Assembly: GCA_020057535.1 (NCBI GenBank)
Contig: JAGVFS010000052.1
Coordinates: 1-13,599, forward strand
Length of the DNA: 13,599 nt
Source: Patescibacteria group bacterium
Lineage (GTDB): Bacteria; Patescibacteriota; Patescibacteriia; UBA2591; PGYQ01
Direction: 5' to 3'
Position numbers and translations under genes: made by a program. The notes under the pieces were generated by a model, which saw only the letters and a program-made list of their open reading frames with translations, had not been told where the DNA came from and searched no databases. Below are positions 1 through 6,384 of this stretch, piece by piece. Every line of letters starts with the position of its first letter. Position 1 is the stretch's first letter.

Positions 1-1239
1 ATAAAAATTAATTACATCAGCAAATCCGAAGGGCATACTGGATTTGAAGCGAAAATTATTAATGGGAGAGTGGATTCGACAAGAATGGATATCAAAGAGG
101 GGGCGCGATTAATTGAAGGAATTTTAAGAGGAAGAAAGATTGAAGAAGCTCCAATTATCACTTCGAGAATTTGCGGTATTTGTCCGGTTGTTCATAATCT
201 TGTTAGCGTAAAAGCCATTGAGAGCGCTTTGGATTTAAAAATTCCAAAACAAATTATAAATTTAAGAAAATTAATGCAATACGGACAAATAATTCAAAGT
301 CATGTTTTACATATTTTTTTTCTAGTTATTTCTGATTATAAATCAGAGACGCAAAATTTTTTATCTTTGCAAAAAAACGCTATAAAAATTCGCGATTTTG
401 CCAATAAAATTATTGAAACAATTGGAGGTAGAGCAACGCATCCTATTTCCAGTGTTATTGGCGGTTTTACTAAAATTCCAGACAAACAAAAATTAAAAAA
501 AATTTTAAAAGAACAGCCGGAAATTTTAGAAATTTCCTTAGAACTTTTAAAGTTATTTAAAAAAATTAAATTTCCTAAATTTGAAAGAGAAACAAAATTT
601 GTGGGATTAAAAAATAAAAAAGAATATGCAATTTATGACGGAAATATTATTTCAAATGAGGGATTAAATATTTCTGTAAAAAAATACATTGCGGAATTTC
701 AAGAATTTCAACGAAATTACGAAATGGTAAATTTAGTAAAACATAAAAAAAATTCTTATATGGTTGGCGCGTTAGCGAGATTAAATCTTTCTTCTATTCA
801 ACTTAACAAAGAAGCAAAAAATAGTTTAAAAAAAATAAAATTTGCATTACCAAATTATAATACTTTTTATAATATTCCAGCTCAAATAATAGAAGTTATT
901 CATCTAATTGAGGAATCTAAAAAAATACTAGAAGATATTTTATCTGTAAACTGGCAAATAAAAAAATTAAGAGTAGATTATCAAATCAAAGCGGGCGAAG
1001 GGAGTGCTGTTATTGAAGCCCCAAGGGGAATTTTATTCCATTCGTATAAAATAGATAAAACCGGTCGAATAATAAAAGCCAATATAATTACTCCAACAGC
1101 GCAATTTTTATTTAATTTAGAAAAAGATTTAGAAAAATATATTCCTCTTTTGAAAAATTTAAATCAAAAAGCAACCGAACAAAAAATTAAAATGTTAGTT
1201 AGGGCGTATGATTTATGTATTAGCTGTGCAGTACACTAA
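1..1239 (+). CDS. [NiFe] hydrogenase large (alpha) subunit, group 3b type, 5' end cut off by window
   Basis: This is the catalytic subunit of a cytoplasmic bidirectional NAD(P)-linked [NiFe] hydrogenase (sulfhydrogenase alpha family). The frame is open from base 1. The residues before the GTG at 70 already match the family (SEGHTGF corresponds to the usual RVEGHG-like N-terminal motif), so the true start lies left of the window and only about ten residues are missing. The L1 nickel motif is RICGICP (cysteines encoded near 172-183). The L2 motif is DLCISCAVH at the very end. Middle blocks such as IGGF-KIPDK, EAPRGILFH and IITPTA fit the Pyrococcus sulfhydrogenase alpha subunit as I remember it. 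Two oddities stand out: the usual DPC is DLC, and translation stops right after the histidine, so there is no C-terminal peptide for a maturation protease to remove. The beta, gamma and delta subunits are presumably to the left. A HypA-like gene follows 68 bp downstream. Confidence 0.93.
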   Translation: MKINYISKSEGHTGFEAKIINGRVDSTRMDIKEGARLIEGILRGRKIEEAPIITSRICGICPVVHNLVSVKAIESALDLKIPKQIINLRKLMQYGQIIQSHVLHIFFLVISDYKSETQNFLSLQKNAIKIRDFANKIIETIGGRATHPISSVIGGFTKIPDKQKLKKILKEQPEILEISLELLKLFKKIKFPKFERETKFVGLKNKKEYAIYDGNIISNEGLNISVKKYIAEFQEFQRNYEMVNLVKHKKNSYMVGALARLNLSSIQLNKEAKNSLKKIKFALPNYNTFYNIPAQIIEVIHLIEESKKILEDILSVNWQIKKLRVDYQIKAGEGSAVIEAPRGILFHSYKIDKTGRIIKANIITPTAQFLFNLEKDLEKYIPLLKNLNQKATEQKIKMLVRAYDLCISCAVH

Positions 1240-1307
1240 CCAACCGCAAATCTATTTGTATGAATAAATATTAATAAAATAAATTTATTTAAATTTAAAT
1301 TATTTTT

Positions 1308-1562
1308 ATGCATGATCTTCATCTATCAAATAAAATTTTGAATTTAATTTTAAAAGAGGGGGAAAAAAATAATTTCAAAAAAATTATTGAAATTAAAATT
1401 GAACTCGGAAAAATTATTGAACATAATCAAATTATCACTCCGGAAAATTTAAAATTTAATCTTAAAATATTAGCCAAGGGAACCATTGCTGAAAACGCAA
1501 AAATTAAAATCAACTCTGTAAAAAATAAATTTTTTTCATTAAAAGAAATAACTGGTAAATAA
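1308..1562 (+). CDS. hypA: HypA-like hydrogenase nickel-insertion protein, short form without zinc finger
   Basis: The 84-residue product matches the N-terminal fold of HypA/HybF, the nickel chaperone that loads [NiFe] hydrogenase. It starts MHDLHLSNKI, where HypA normally starts MHE-xx-L; His2 and the N-terminal amine bind nickel in known HypA proteins. The later blocks IKIELGKI, TPENLKFNLKILAKGT and AENAKIKI correspond to the conserved beta strands and the kGT-egA turn. Full HypA is about 113-118 residues and carries a zinc loop with two CxxC pairs. This protein has no cysteine at all, so that loop is missing. It lies directly downstream of the hydrogenase subunit and 8 bp before the next gene. 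No clear Shine-Dalgarno is visible before the ATG. The assignment rests on motif reading and context; an unrelated short alpha/beta protein is less likely. Confidence 0.72.
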   Translation: MHDLHLSNKILNLILKEGEKNNFKKIIEIKIELGKIIEHNQIITPENLKFNLKILAKGTIAENAKIKINSVKNKFFSLKEITGK

Positions 1563-1570
1563 AACTAAGT

Positions 1571-2746
1571 ATGTTAAAAATAAAAGATAAAAAAAATTAT
1601 AATGATTTTATCAAAAATCACCCGCATGGAAACGCGCTTCAAAGTTGGGAATGGGGAGATTTGAAAGAAAAATTTGGTTGGCAAGCGGAAAGATTTGGAT
1701 TTTTTAAAAAAGAAAAATTAATTGGTTCGGTTCAATGTTTATCTAGCGTTTTTCCGAAATATTCTATTTGTTGTGAGAATAAATTAGCATTATTTAAATT
1801 TTTTCCATGGAGTCTAGTATTCTGTAAAAAAACGCGGGATTTTTTTAAAAAATTTCCTTTTGGATTTAAAATTTTATACATTCCTCGCGGACCAATTTTA
1901 GATTTTCAAAATAATTTAGAAAATTTTTTAACAGAAATAAAAAAAATAGCCAAAGAAAAAAAAGTGGATTTAATTAGAATTGAACCAGATGTGATAAATG
2001 AATCAAAAATTATGAATTGTGAAATAAGGGATAAATTAAATCAGAAAGAGAATGAGGGTAAAGTAAATGAAAATTTTATAATTCGAAATTTAAAACAAAA
2101 TGGATTTCAAGAATCCAAAATTTCCTATCAACCTTTGAACACAATGATCGTTGATTTAAAAAAAACCGAACAAGAAATTTGGCAAGAAGAATTAAATAAA
2201 GACGCGCGATATAAAATTCGTTTAGCCGAACGAAAAGGGATAAAAATAAAAGAAGGAGAGAATGAAAAAGATGTGAAAGAATTTTATAAACTTTGGCAAA
2301 AAACACAATTAAGACAAAAAATTTCTATTCGTTCCGAAGAATATTATGAAAAATTATTTTCAATTTTTTCCAAAGAAGATATTCATCTTTTTTTAGCTCA
2401 ATATCAAGAACAAAATATTGCGGGATTAATTCTTTTAACTTTTGGTAAAAAAGCTATTTATTTGTATGCCGCTTCAGATTATAATTTTCATGCGTTAATG
2501 CCAACCTATTTTATTGTATGGAAAGCTATTCTAAAAGCTAAAGAAAGAGGCTGTGAAATTTTTGATTTTTGGGGAGTTACTCCAGAAGGAGCAAAAAAAA
2601 ATCATTCATGGCAAGGGATTACTTTATTTAAACAAAAATTTTGCCAAGCCAGGCGAATAAATTATATTGGCGCTTGGGATTTCCCAATGTCGTGGAAATA
2701 TTGGATATTTGTTTTATTAGAAAGAATAAAAAATAAAAAATTATGA
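1571..2746 (+). CDS. FemAB/FemX-family aminoacyltransferase (first of a tandem pair)
   Basis: The 391-residue cytoplasmic enzyme belongs to the FemABX family, which transfers amino acids from aminoacyl-tRNA to the peptidoglycan stem peptide or lipid II; the two halves have GNAT-like folds. Visible landmarks are QSWEWG (24-29), PRGPILDF (105-112), the RIEPD strand (137-140), DARYKIRLAERKG (211-223) and the C-terminal block from YAASDYNFHALMP to AKERGCEIFDFWGV (299-336). The canonical family length is about 330-420 residues. A lysine/glutamate/asparagine-rich stretch around residues 142-178 looks like an extra loop compared with the paralog downstream. The gene begins 8 bp after hypA and overlaps the next FemAB gene by 4 bp (ATGA), so the pair is probably translationally coupled. 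The amino acid added and the acceptor cannot be read from sequence. Confidence 0.88.
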   Translation: MLKIKDKKNYNDFIKNHPHGNALQSWEWGDLKEKFGWQAERFGFFKKEKLIGSVQCLSSVFPKYSICCENKLALFKFFPWSLVFCKKTRDFFKKFPFGFKILYIPRGPILDFQNNLENFLTEIKKIAKEKKVDLIRIEPDVINESKIMNCEIRDKLNQKENEGKVNENFIIRNLKQNGFQESKISYQPLNTMIVDLKKTEQEIWQEELNKDARYKIRLAERKGIKIKEGENEKDVKEFYKLWQKTQLRQKISIRSEEYYEKLFSIFSKEDIHLFLAQYQEQNIAGLILLTFGKKAIYLYAASDYNFHALMPTYFIVWKAILKAKERGCEIFDFWGVTPEGAKKNHSWQGITLFKQKFCQARRINYIGAWDFPMSWKYWIFVLLERIKNKKL

Positions 2747-3873
2747 AAATAATTTATTTAAATAAAGAAGACGAGGCTTATGAAAATTTTGTAAAAAATC
2801 ATTCTTTTGGTTCAATAAATCAAAGTTTTATTTGGGGAAAATTTCAAGAAAATATTCAGGGCAGAAAATTCTATTGTTTGGCTATTTTAGACGATCGTGA
2901 TAAAATCATTGCTTCTTCCCTTTTAATTAAATATAAAATAGCGTTTAATAAAAATTATCTTTACTCAATTTTTGGACCAATTTTTGATTTTAAAAATGAA
3001 AAAGTTAGTCAAATTTTATTTAACGAAATAGACAAAATCGCTAAAAAAGAAAAATCAATCTCTTGTAAAATTGGACCGATTATTCCACTTCAATTTGTAA
3101 ATAAAAATTCTTTAGACGCTTTGCGAATTTTAAAAAATCATTTTAAAAAATATAAATTTTTTCCCAGTTGTGTTCAACAGCAACAACCTTTAGATGTTTT
3201 AATTCTTAATTTAACTCAATCTGAAGAAGAAATTTTAAATCAAATGAAATCTAAAGGAAGATATAATATTCGTTTAGCTCAAAAGAGGGGAGTGGAGGTT
3301 TTTTCGAGCGTTGACACAGAAATTGATTTGGATATTTTTTATAATCTTTTTAAAGAAACAACAGAAAGGAATATTTTTTTTTGTTACCCAAAAGAATATT
3401 ATAAAAAAATGGTGGAAATTTTAAAAGAAAAAAATTTAATTTTAATCTTTATCGCAAAATTAGATAATCAACCTTTAGCTGCGGCAATTATTACTTTTTA
3501 TGGTTCAAGGGCCGTTTATTATTATGGCGGATCAACTAATAAAAAACGCGAAGCAATGGCGCCTTATTTGCTTCATTGGGAAATAATCAAAGAAGCAAAA
3601 AAAAGAGGTTGTAAAATTTATGATTTTTGGGGAATAATTCCAGAGCCATGGATAGACGAAAAAAATCAATGGATTGTAAATTTAGGAAATAAAATTTTAA
3701 ATTTTAAAACAGAACAAGAGGCGAAAAAATATTATTTAGAAAAACATCCATTTAAAGGGGTGACTCAATTTAAAGAAAAATTTGGAGGTCAAAGGGTAAG
3801 TTATTCGGGAATTTTTGAAAAAATCTATCGTCCGTTCTGGTTTAATTTTTTTAAATATGGTAAAATGATATAA
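2743..3873 (+). CDS. FemAB/FemX-family aminoacyltransferase (second of a tandem pair)
   Basis: The 376-residue paralog of the preceding gene probably adds an amino acid to the peptidoglycan peptide, using aminoacyl-tRNA. Shared landmarks are NQSFIWGKF (26-34), FGPIFDF (77-83), KGRYNIRLAQKRGVEV (171-186) and the block from YYYGGSTNKKREAMAP to KKRGCKIYDFWG (259-297). The C-terminal block HPFKGVTQFKEKFGG (335-349) is the usual family ending. The ATG lies inside the previous gene's ATGA overlap, which suggests coupled translation and possibly stepwise action of two enzymes on one bridge, as FemA and FemB do in staphylococci (inference). The following gene encodes a MurF-like ligase, which strengthens the cell-wall reading. 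No coiled-coil arm typical of staphylococcal FemA is obvious. Confidence 0.88.
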   Translation: MKIIYLNKEDEAYENFVKNHSFGSINQSFIWGKFQENIQGRKFYCLAILDDRDKIIASSLLIKYKIAFNKNYLYSIFGPIFDFKNEKVSQILFNEIDKIAKKEKSISCKIGPIIPLQFVNKNSLDALRILKNHFKKYKFFPSCVQQQQPLDVLILNLTQSEEEILNQMKSKGRYNIRLAQKRGVEVFSSVDTEIDLDIFYNLFKETTERNIFFCYPKEYYKKMVEILKEKNLILIFIAKLDNQPLAAAIITFYGSRAVYYYGGSTNKKREAMAPYLLHWEIIKEAKKRGCKIYDFWGIIPEPWIDEKNQWIVNLGNKILNFKTEQEAKKYYLEKHPFKGVTQFKEKFGGQRVSYSGIFEKIYRPFWFNFFKYGKMI

Positions 3874-3917
3874 AATATAAAACATATTTACTAAATGTAA
3901 ATTAACCTAATTGCCAT

Positions 3918-3960
3918 AATTTCTAATTAATTTTCAATAATGTCACAATAATTTAAATAA
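3918..3960. repeat. AT-rich repeat-like element in the femAB-murF gap
   Basis: The 135-bp gap between the second FemAB gene and murF holds a low-complexity stretch whose core, TTAATTTTCAAT at 3927-3938, recurs exactly at 10761-10772 inside miaB. Elements of this style resemble dispersed AT-rich repeats of Parcubacteria-type genomes (from memory). An 8-bp palindrome, CCCTAGGG at 3965-3972, is the only GC-rich spot in the gap. With only two copies in view, the repeat status is tentative. Confidence 0.35.
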
Positions 3961-4008
3961 ATCCCCCTAGGGTAATTAGATTTTTCTAAAAACTAAAAGC
4001 TATTTTAT

Positions 4009-5268
4009 ATGAAATTTTTTATTTTAAACATTTTAAAAATTCTTGCGAAAGGGGTGATAAAAAAATATAATCCTGAAATTATTGGAATTACTGGGAGTTT
4101 TGGAAAAACTTCGGCAAAAGAAGCTATTTTTTGTGTTTTAAAAAATCAATTTAAAATAAGAAAAAGTATTCATAGTTATAACAATGAATTTGGTTTGCCT
4201 TTAACTATTTTAGGTTGTAATTCTGGCAAAAAATCGCCTTTTAAATGGCTTTTTATTTTCATAAAAGGATTAAAATTAATCTTTTTTAAAGATAAAAATT
4301 ATCCTAAAATTCTAATTTTAGAAATGGGGGCTGATAAGCCAAATGATATTGATTATTTAATTAAAATCGCTCCCTGTAAAATTGCGATAATAACCGATAT
4401 TGGCGCGACTCATCTTGAAACTTTTGTTTCTTTAGAAAATTTAATAAAAGAAAAACAAAAAATTATTGAACATCTTCCTTGTAATGGCTGGGCTATTTTA
4501 AACAAAGATAATAAAATAATTAAAAAAATGGAAAAGAAAACCAAAGCCAATGTTTTAAGTTTTGGTTTTTCCCAAGAAGCTGAAGTAAAAGCATCTGAAT
4601 TAATTTTAGATTATGAATTAAATAATATAAAAGGCATTAATTTTAAAATAAGCAATCAAGGTAATGTTGTGCCGATATTTTTAACAGGCGTTGTAGGAGA
4701 AGTGAGTATTTATGCCGCTTTAATTGCCGCGGCAATCGGAATAATTTATAAAATGAATTTAATAGAAATTTCCGAAGCTTTAAGAAAATATAAATCACCT
4801 CCAGGCCGAATGAATTTAATAAAAGGAATAAAAGAAACCTTGCTTATTGACGGAACATATAACGCTTCGCCAAGAACGGTTGAAGCGAGTTTGGAAATTT
4901 TATCAAAGCTTCCTTGTGATGGGCAAAAATGGGCGATATTGGGAGATATGTTAGAATTAGGAAAATTTACAGAAGAAGAACATAAAAAAATTGGCAAAAA
5001 AACTGTTGATTGTAAAATTGATTTTTTAATTACATTTGGAGAACGAGCCAAAGAAATTGCTTTTAACGCAGAAAAGAATGGAATGTCTAAAGATAAAATA
5101 TTTTCTTTTGACCATATTAATGAACTTGGACTATTTATTCAAAATAGAATGAAGCAGAAAGATTTAATTTTAATTAAAGGATCAAGGGTAATGGGAATGG
5201 AAAAAATAGTTAAAGAAATAATGGCTGAACCATTAAGGGCTAAAAAATTATTAGTAAGACAAGATTAA
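4009..5268 (+). CDS. murF: MurF-like Mur ligase (UDP-MurNAc-tripeptide:D-Ala-D-Ala ligase), lacking the N-terminal domain
   Basis: This cytoplasmic ATP-dependent ligase would add D-Ala-D-Ala to the UDP-MurNAc-tripeptide, the last soluble step of peptidoglycan precursor synthesis. Domains in order: the central ATPase domain with P-loop GITGSFGKTS (26-35), EMGADKPNDI (105-114) and the ITDIGATHLETF block (128-139); then the C-terminal domain with SPPGRMN (263-269), DGTYNASPRTVEASL (281-295), LGDMLELG (311-318) and IKGSRVMGME (389-398). The product is 419 residues, against about 450 for typical MurF. The P-loop starts at residue 26 instead of about 105, so the N-terminal UDP-substrate domain is replaced by a short hydrophobic, lysine-containing segment. 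A second hydrophobic patch (80-93, WLFIFIKGLKLIFF) sits between P-loop and EMG, hinting at membrane contact. Other Mur ligases are possible, but DGTYNASP and the LGDMLELG block favour MurF. Confidence 0.85.
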   Translation: MKFFILNILKILAKGVIKKYNPEIIGITGSFGKTSAKEAIFCVLKNQFKIRKSIHSYNNEFGLPLTILGCNSGKKSPFKWLFIFIKGLKLIFFKDKNYPKILILEMGADKPNDIDYLIKIAPCKIAIITDIGATHLETFVSLENLIKEKQKIIEHLPCNGWAILNKDNKIIKKMEKKTKANVLSFGFSQEAEVKASELILDYELNNIKGINFKISNQGNVVPIFLTGVVGEVSIYAALIAAAIGIIYKMNLIEISEALRKYKSPPGRMNLIKGIKETLLIDGTYNASPRTVEASLEILSKLPCDGQKWAILGDMLELGKFTEEEHKKIGKKTVDCKIDFLITFGERAKEIAFNAEKNGMSKDKIFSFDHINELGLFIQNRMKQKDLILIKGSRVMGMEKIVKEIMAEPLRAKKLLVRQD

Positions 5269-5301
5269 TAAAAATTAAAAAAATAAAAGTTTAAAGCAGC
5301 A

Positions 5302-5366
5302 AAAAGCAAAAATAAAAATAGGTAAAAATTTTTGAAAAATTTTTACCTATTTTTATTTTTGCTTTT
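5302..5366. terminator. 65-bp perfect inverted repeat after murF, likely bidirectional terminator
   Basis: Two perfectly complementary 32-base arms (5302-5333 and 5335-5366) flank a single G at 5334. They form a long hairpin containing AGGTAAAAA / TTTTTACCT and ending in GCTTTT. It starts about 33 bp after the murF stop and its right arm is T-rich, which fits transcription termination. Such length and perfection in AT-rich DNA could also mark a palindromic repeat or a cruciform-prone site. Confidence 0.6.
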
Positions 5367-5642
5367 ATATCTCAAATATTTTAACCCAACCATTATGAAA
5401 ATAATACTTTTCGGCTTAGGGGTGGGATAGTGTTTATTGTAATAAATTTTTTTAGCTAAAATTAACACAAAATCATTTTAGAGTAGACGGATTCTTTATT
5501 GTAGCGAATTTCTTAGGTTTTTTTAGAATTAAAATTAATAAAATTTTATATTTTGAAATTATAATAAAGTCGTTATAGTAAAAGTCGTCGAATTTTAATA
5601 TTCTAATGCTTTCTAATGTTTTTACTTATTCACAGTTTAAAT

Positions 5643-5670
5643 TTGACATTTTTTTTAAAATGAATAAAAT
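5643..5670 (+). promoter_or_regulatory. Sigma70-type promoter for candidate small RNA
   Basis: A perfect -35 hexamer TTGACA (5643-5648) is followed after 16 bp by TAAAAT (5665-5670), five of six matches to the -10 consensus. Transcription would start near 5677, just before a conspicuous G-rich structured segment, with a terminator at 5764-5805. Confidence 0.55.
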
Positions 5671-5676
5671 TTTATT

Positions 5677-5805
5677 TATTCCTTTCTTTTTTTGGGGGGA
5701 GGGGGTGAATGGATAGCGAAGGAGAGCTATGCCCCTCCTCTCCTTAATAGGATAGGTAAGTAAAAGGGATAAAGTAATTTTACTTTATCCCTTGTTTATT
5801 TTTTT
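5677..5805 (+). ncRNA. Candidate structured small RNA of unknown family
   Basis: This roughly 130-nt unit has its own promoter and a strong intrinsic terminator and does not encode a protein. A GC-rich island (5694-5757) stands out sharply from the AT-rich surroundings. It folds as a nested hairpin: GGAGGGG (5698-5704) pairs with CCCCTCC (5732-5738), and ATAGC (5713-5717) pairs with GCTAT (5726-5730). The loop GAAGGAGA is then complementary to TCTCCTT at 5739-5745, so a 7-bp loop-tail pseudoknot is possible. The loop resembles a Shine-Dalgarno sequence and the pairing strand resembles an anti-Shine-Dalgarno. I do not recognise 6S, SRP, tmRNA, RNase P or a known riboswitch here. Exact ends are approximate. 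Confidence 0.5.
5764..5805 (+). terminator. Rho-independent terminator of the candidate small RNA
   Basis: A 14-bp perfect stem, AAGGGATAAAGTAA (5764-5777) with its complement at 5780-5793, is closed by two T's and followed by GTTTATTTTTTT. This is the clearest canonical intrinsic terminator in the window. No protein gene lies just upstream, so it implies a non-coding transcript. Confidence 0.75.
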
Positions 5806-5948
5806 AAAGAGTTTCATTACAGAAATTCTTTTTTTATTTTTTTATTTATTTTTTTCTATTATGATTTAACGGTCATACCAACAACCATTAATTTATTCTG
5901 ACTGATTTATTCCAATCAAAGTATAGAAAAACATTGTTTGACATAAAA

Positions 5949-5987
5949 GGGGGACAGTAGTCCCCAAATTTCAAAGGCTCAAAAGCC
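5949..5987. repeat. Pair of GC-rich mini-hairpins, REP-like
   Basis: GGGGAC (5950-5955) and GTCCCC (5960-5965) form a 6-bp stem with an AGTA loop. Twelve bases later GGCT (5976-5979) and AGCC (5984-5987) form a second small stem with a CAAA loop. GGGGAC/GTCCCC palindromes occur in REP elements tied to Y1 transposases (general knowledge), but no transposase is in the window. A TTGACA at 5938-5943 precedes it without a good -10. Confidence 0.35.
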
Positions 5988-6153
5988 ACATAAATAAAGG
6001 TTAAAATGAGTATAAAATAGTATTTGGCATGATTTTGTTTTCAATCTATATTTTTTTCTTTAAAAATTTTAAAAAGGCGACTGCCATTTTTAACAGTCAA
6101 ATGAATTTCACATCACGTGTTTGTATTATATTCTATATCATTTACATTATATC

Positions 6154-6175
6154 TCCACTGTGTTAACACAGTGGA
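6154..6175. promoter_or_regulatory. 22-bp perfect palindrome, possible operator
   Basis: The sequence is symmetric about 6164/6165 with core TGTTAACA and outer arms TCCACTG / CAGTGGA. No T-run follows on either side, so a dimeric regulator site is as plausible as a terminator. It lies about 200 bp upstream of the promoter of the helicase-nuclease gene, a long distance for direct repression. Confidence 0.4.
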
Positions 6176-6349
6176 AATTAAAAAATTTAATTTTGATAAA
6201 AATTAAAAAAATAAAAATTTTTAAAGTACAAAAAGTAAAAATAATAATTAAACTTTGCAAATTTTTAAATAATTTTTTATTAAAAGCAGAATAACTCCCA
6301 TAGAGAGTTTACTTCTATAAAAAATGATTATTAAATAAACATGGGGAAA

Positions 6350-6377
6350 TTGTTAAAATTTTAAAAAGTGCTAAAAT
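6350..6377 (+). promoter_or_regulatory. Promoter of the helicase-nuclease fragment gene, giving a near-leaderless mRNA
   Basis: TTGTTA (6350-6355), a 16-bp spacer and TAAAAT (6372-6377) with an extended TGC just upstream form a good sigma70-type promoter. The ATG at 6385 is only 8 bases past the -10 box, so the transcript would begin at or next to the start codon. This supports the ATG as a true start. Confidence 0.5.
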
Positions 6378-6384
6378 ATAAAAT

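Larger units (their letters stand above)
5269..6384. other. 1.1-kb non-coding region with several structured elements
   Basis: No convincing protein gene is visible on either strand. The region begins right after the murF stop. It contains a long inverted repeat (5302-5366), a candidate small RNA (5643-5805), hairpins at 5949-5987, a 22-bp palindrome (6154-6175) and a promoter just before the next gene. Two related AT-rich stretches, at 5269-5320 and about 6197-6246, bracket most of it as imperfect direct repeats. For the rest, 5370-5640 and 5806-5940 hold only AT-rich sequence without a gene I can support. The size is unusual for a gene-dense genome. Confidence 0.7.

Noticed and set aside
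70..72. GTG as the start of the hydrogenase subunit
   Set aside because: The 23 codons before it are open and match the conserved N-terminal block, so the gene starts outside the window.
2076..2306. Open antisense frame of 76 codons inside the first FemAB gene
   Set aside because: It lies wholly within a well-supported gene on the opposite strand, is hydrophobic and low-complexity, and matches no family I know.
2743..2746. Recoded UGA (glycine) as in Gracilibacteria or SR1
   Set aside because: UGA ends the first FemAB gene in an ATGA overlap where a stop fits well, and the other genes read normally with the standard code.
4746..5051. Open antisense frame of 101 codons inside murF
   Set aside because: It mirrors the conserved MurF C-terminal blocks on the other strand and has no independent sign of coding.
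5395..5430. Mini-frame encoding MKIILFGLGVG after murF
   Set aside because: It looks like the start of a Rossmann-fold protein but stops after 11 codons and does not continue in another frame; too short to call a gene or pseudogene.
5938..5943. TTGACA as a second promoter
   Set aside because: No acceptable -10 box occurs 15-19 bp downstream; that spot is occupied by the GTCCCC hairpin arm.
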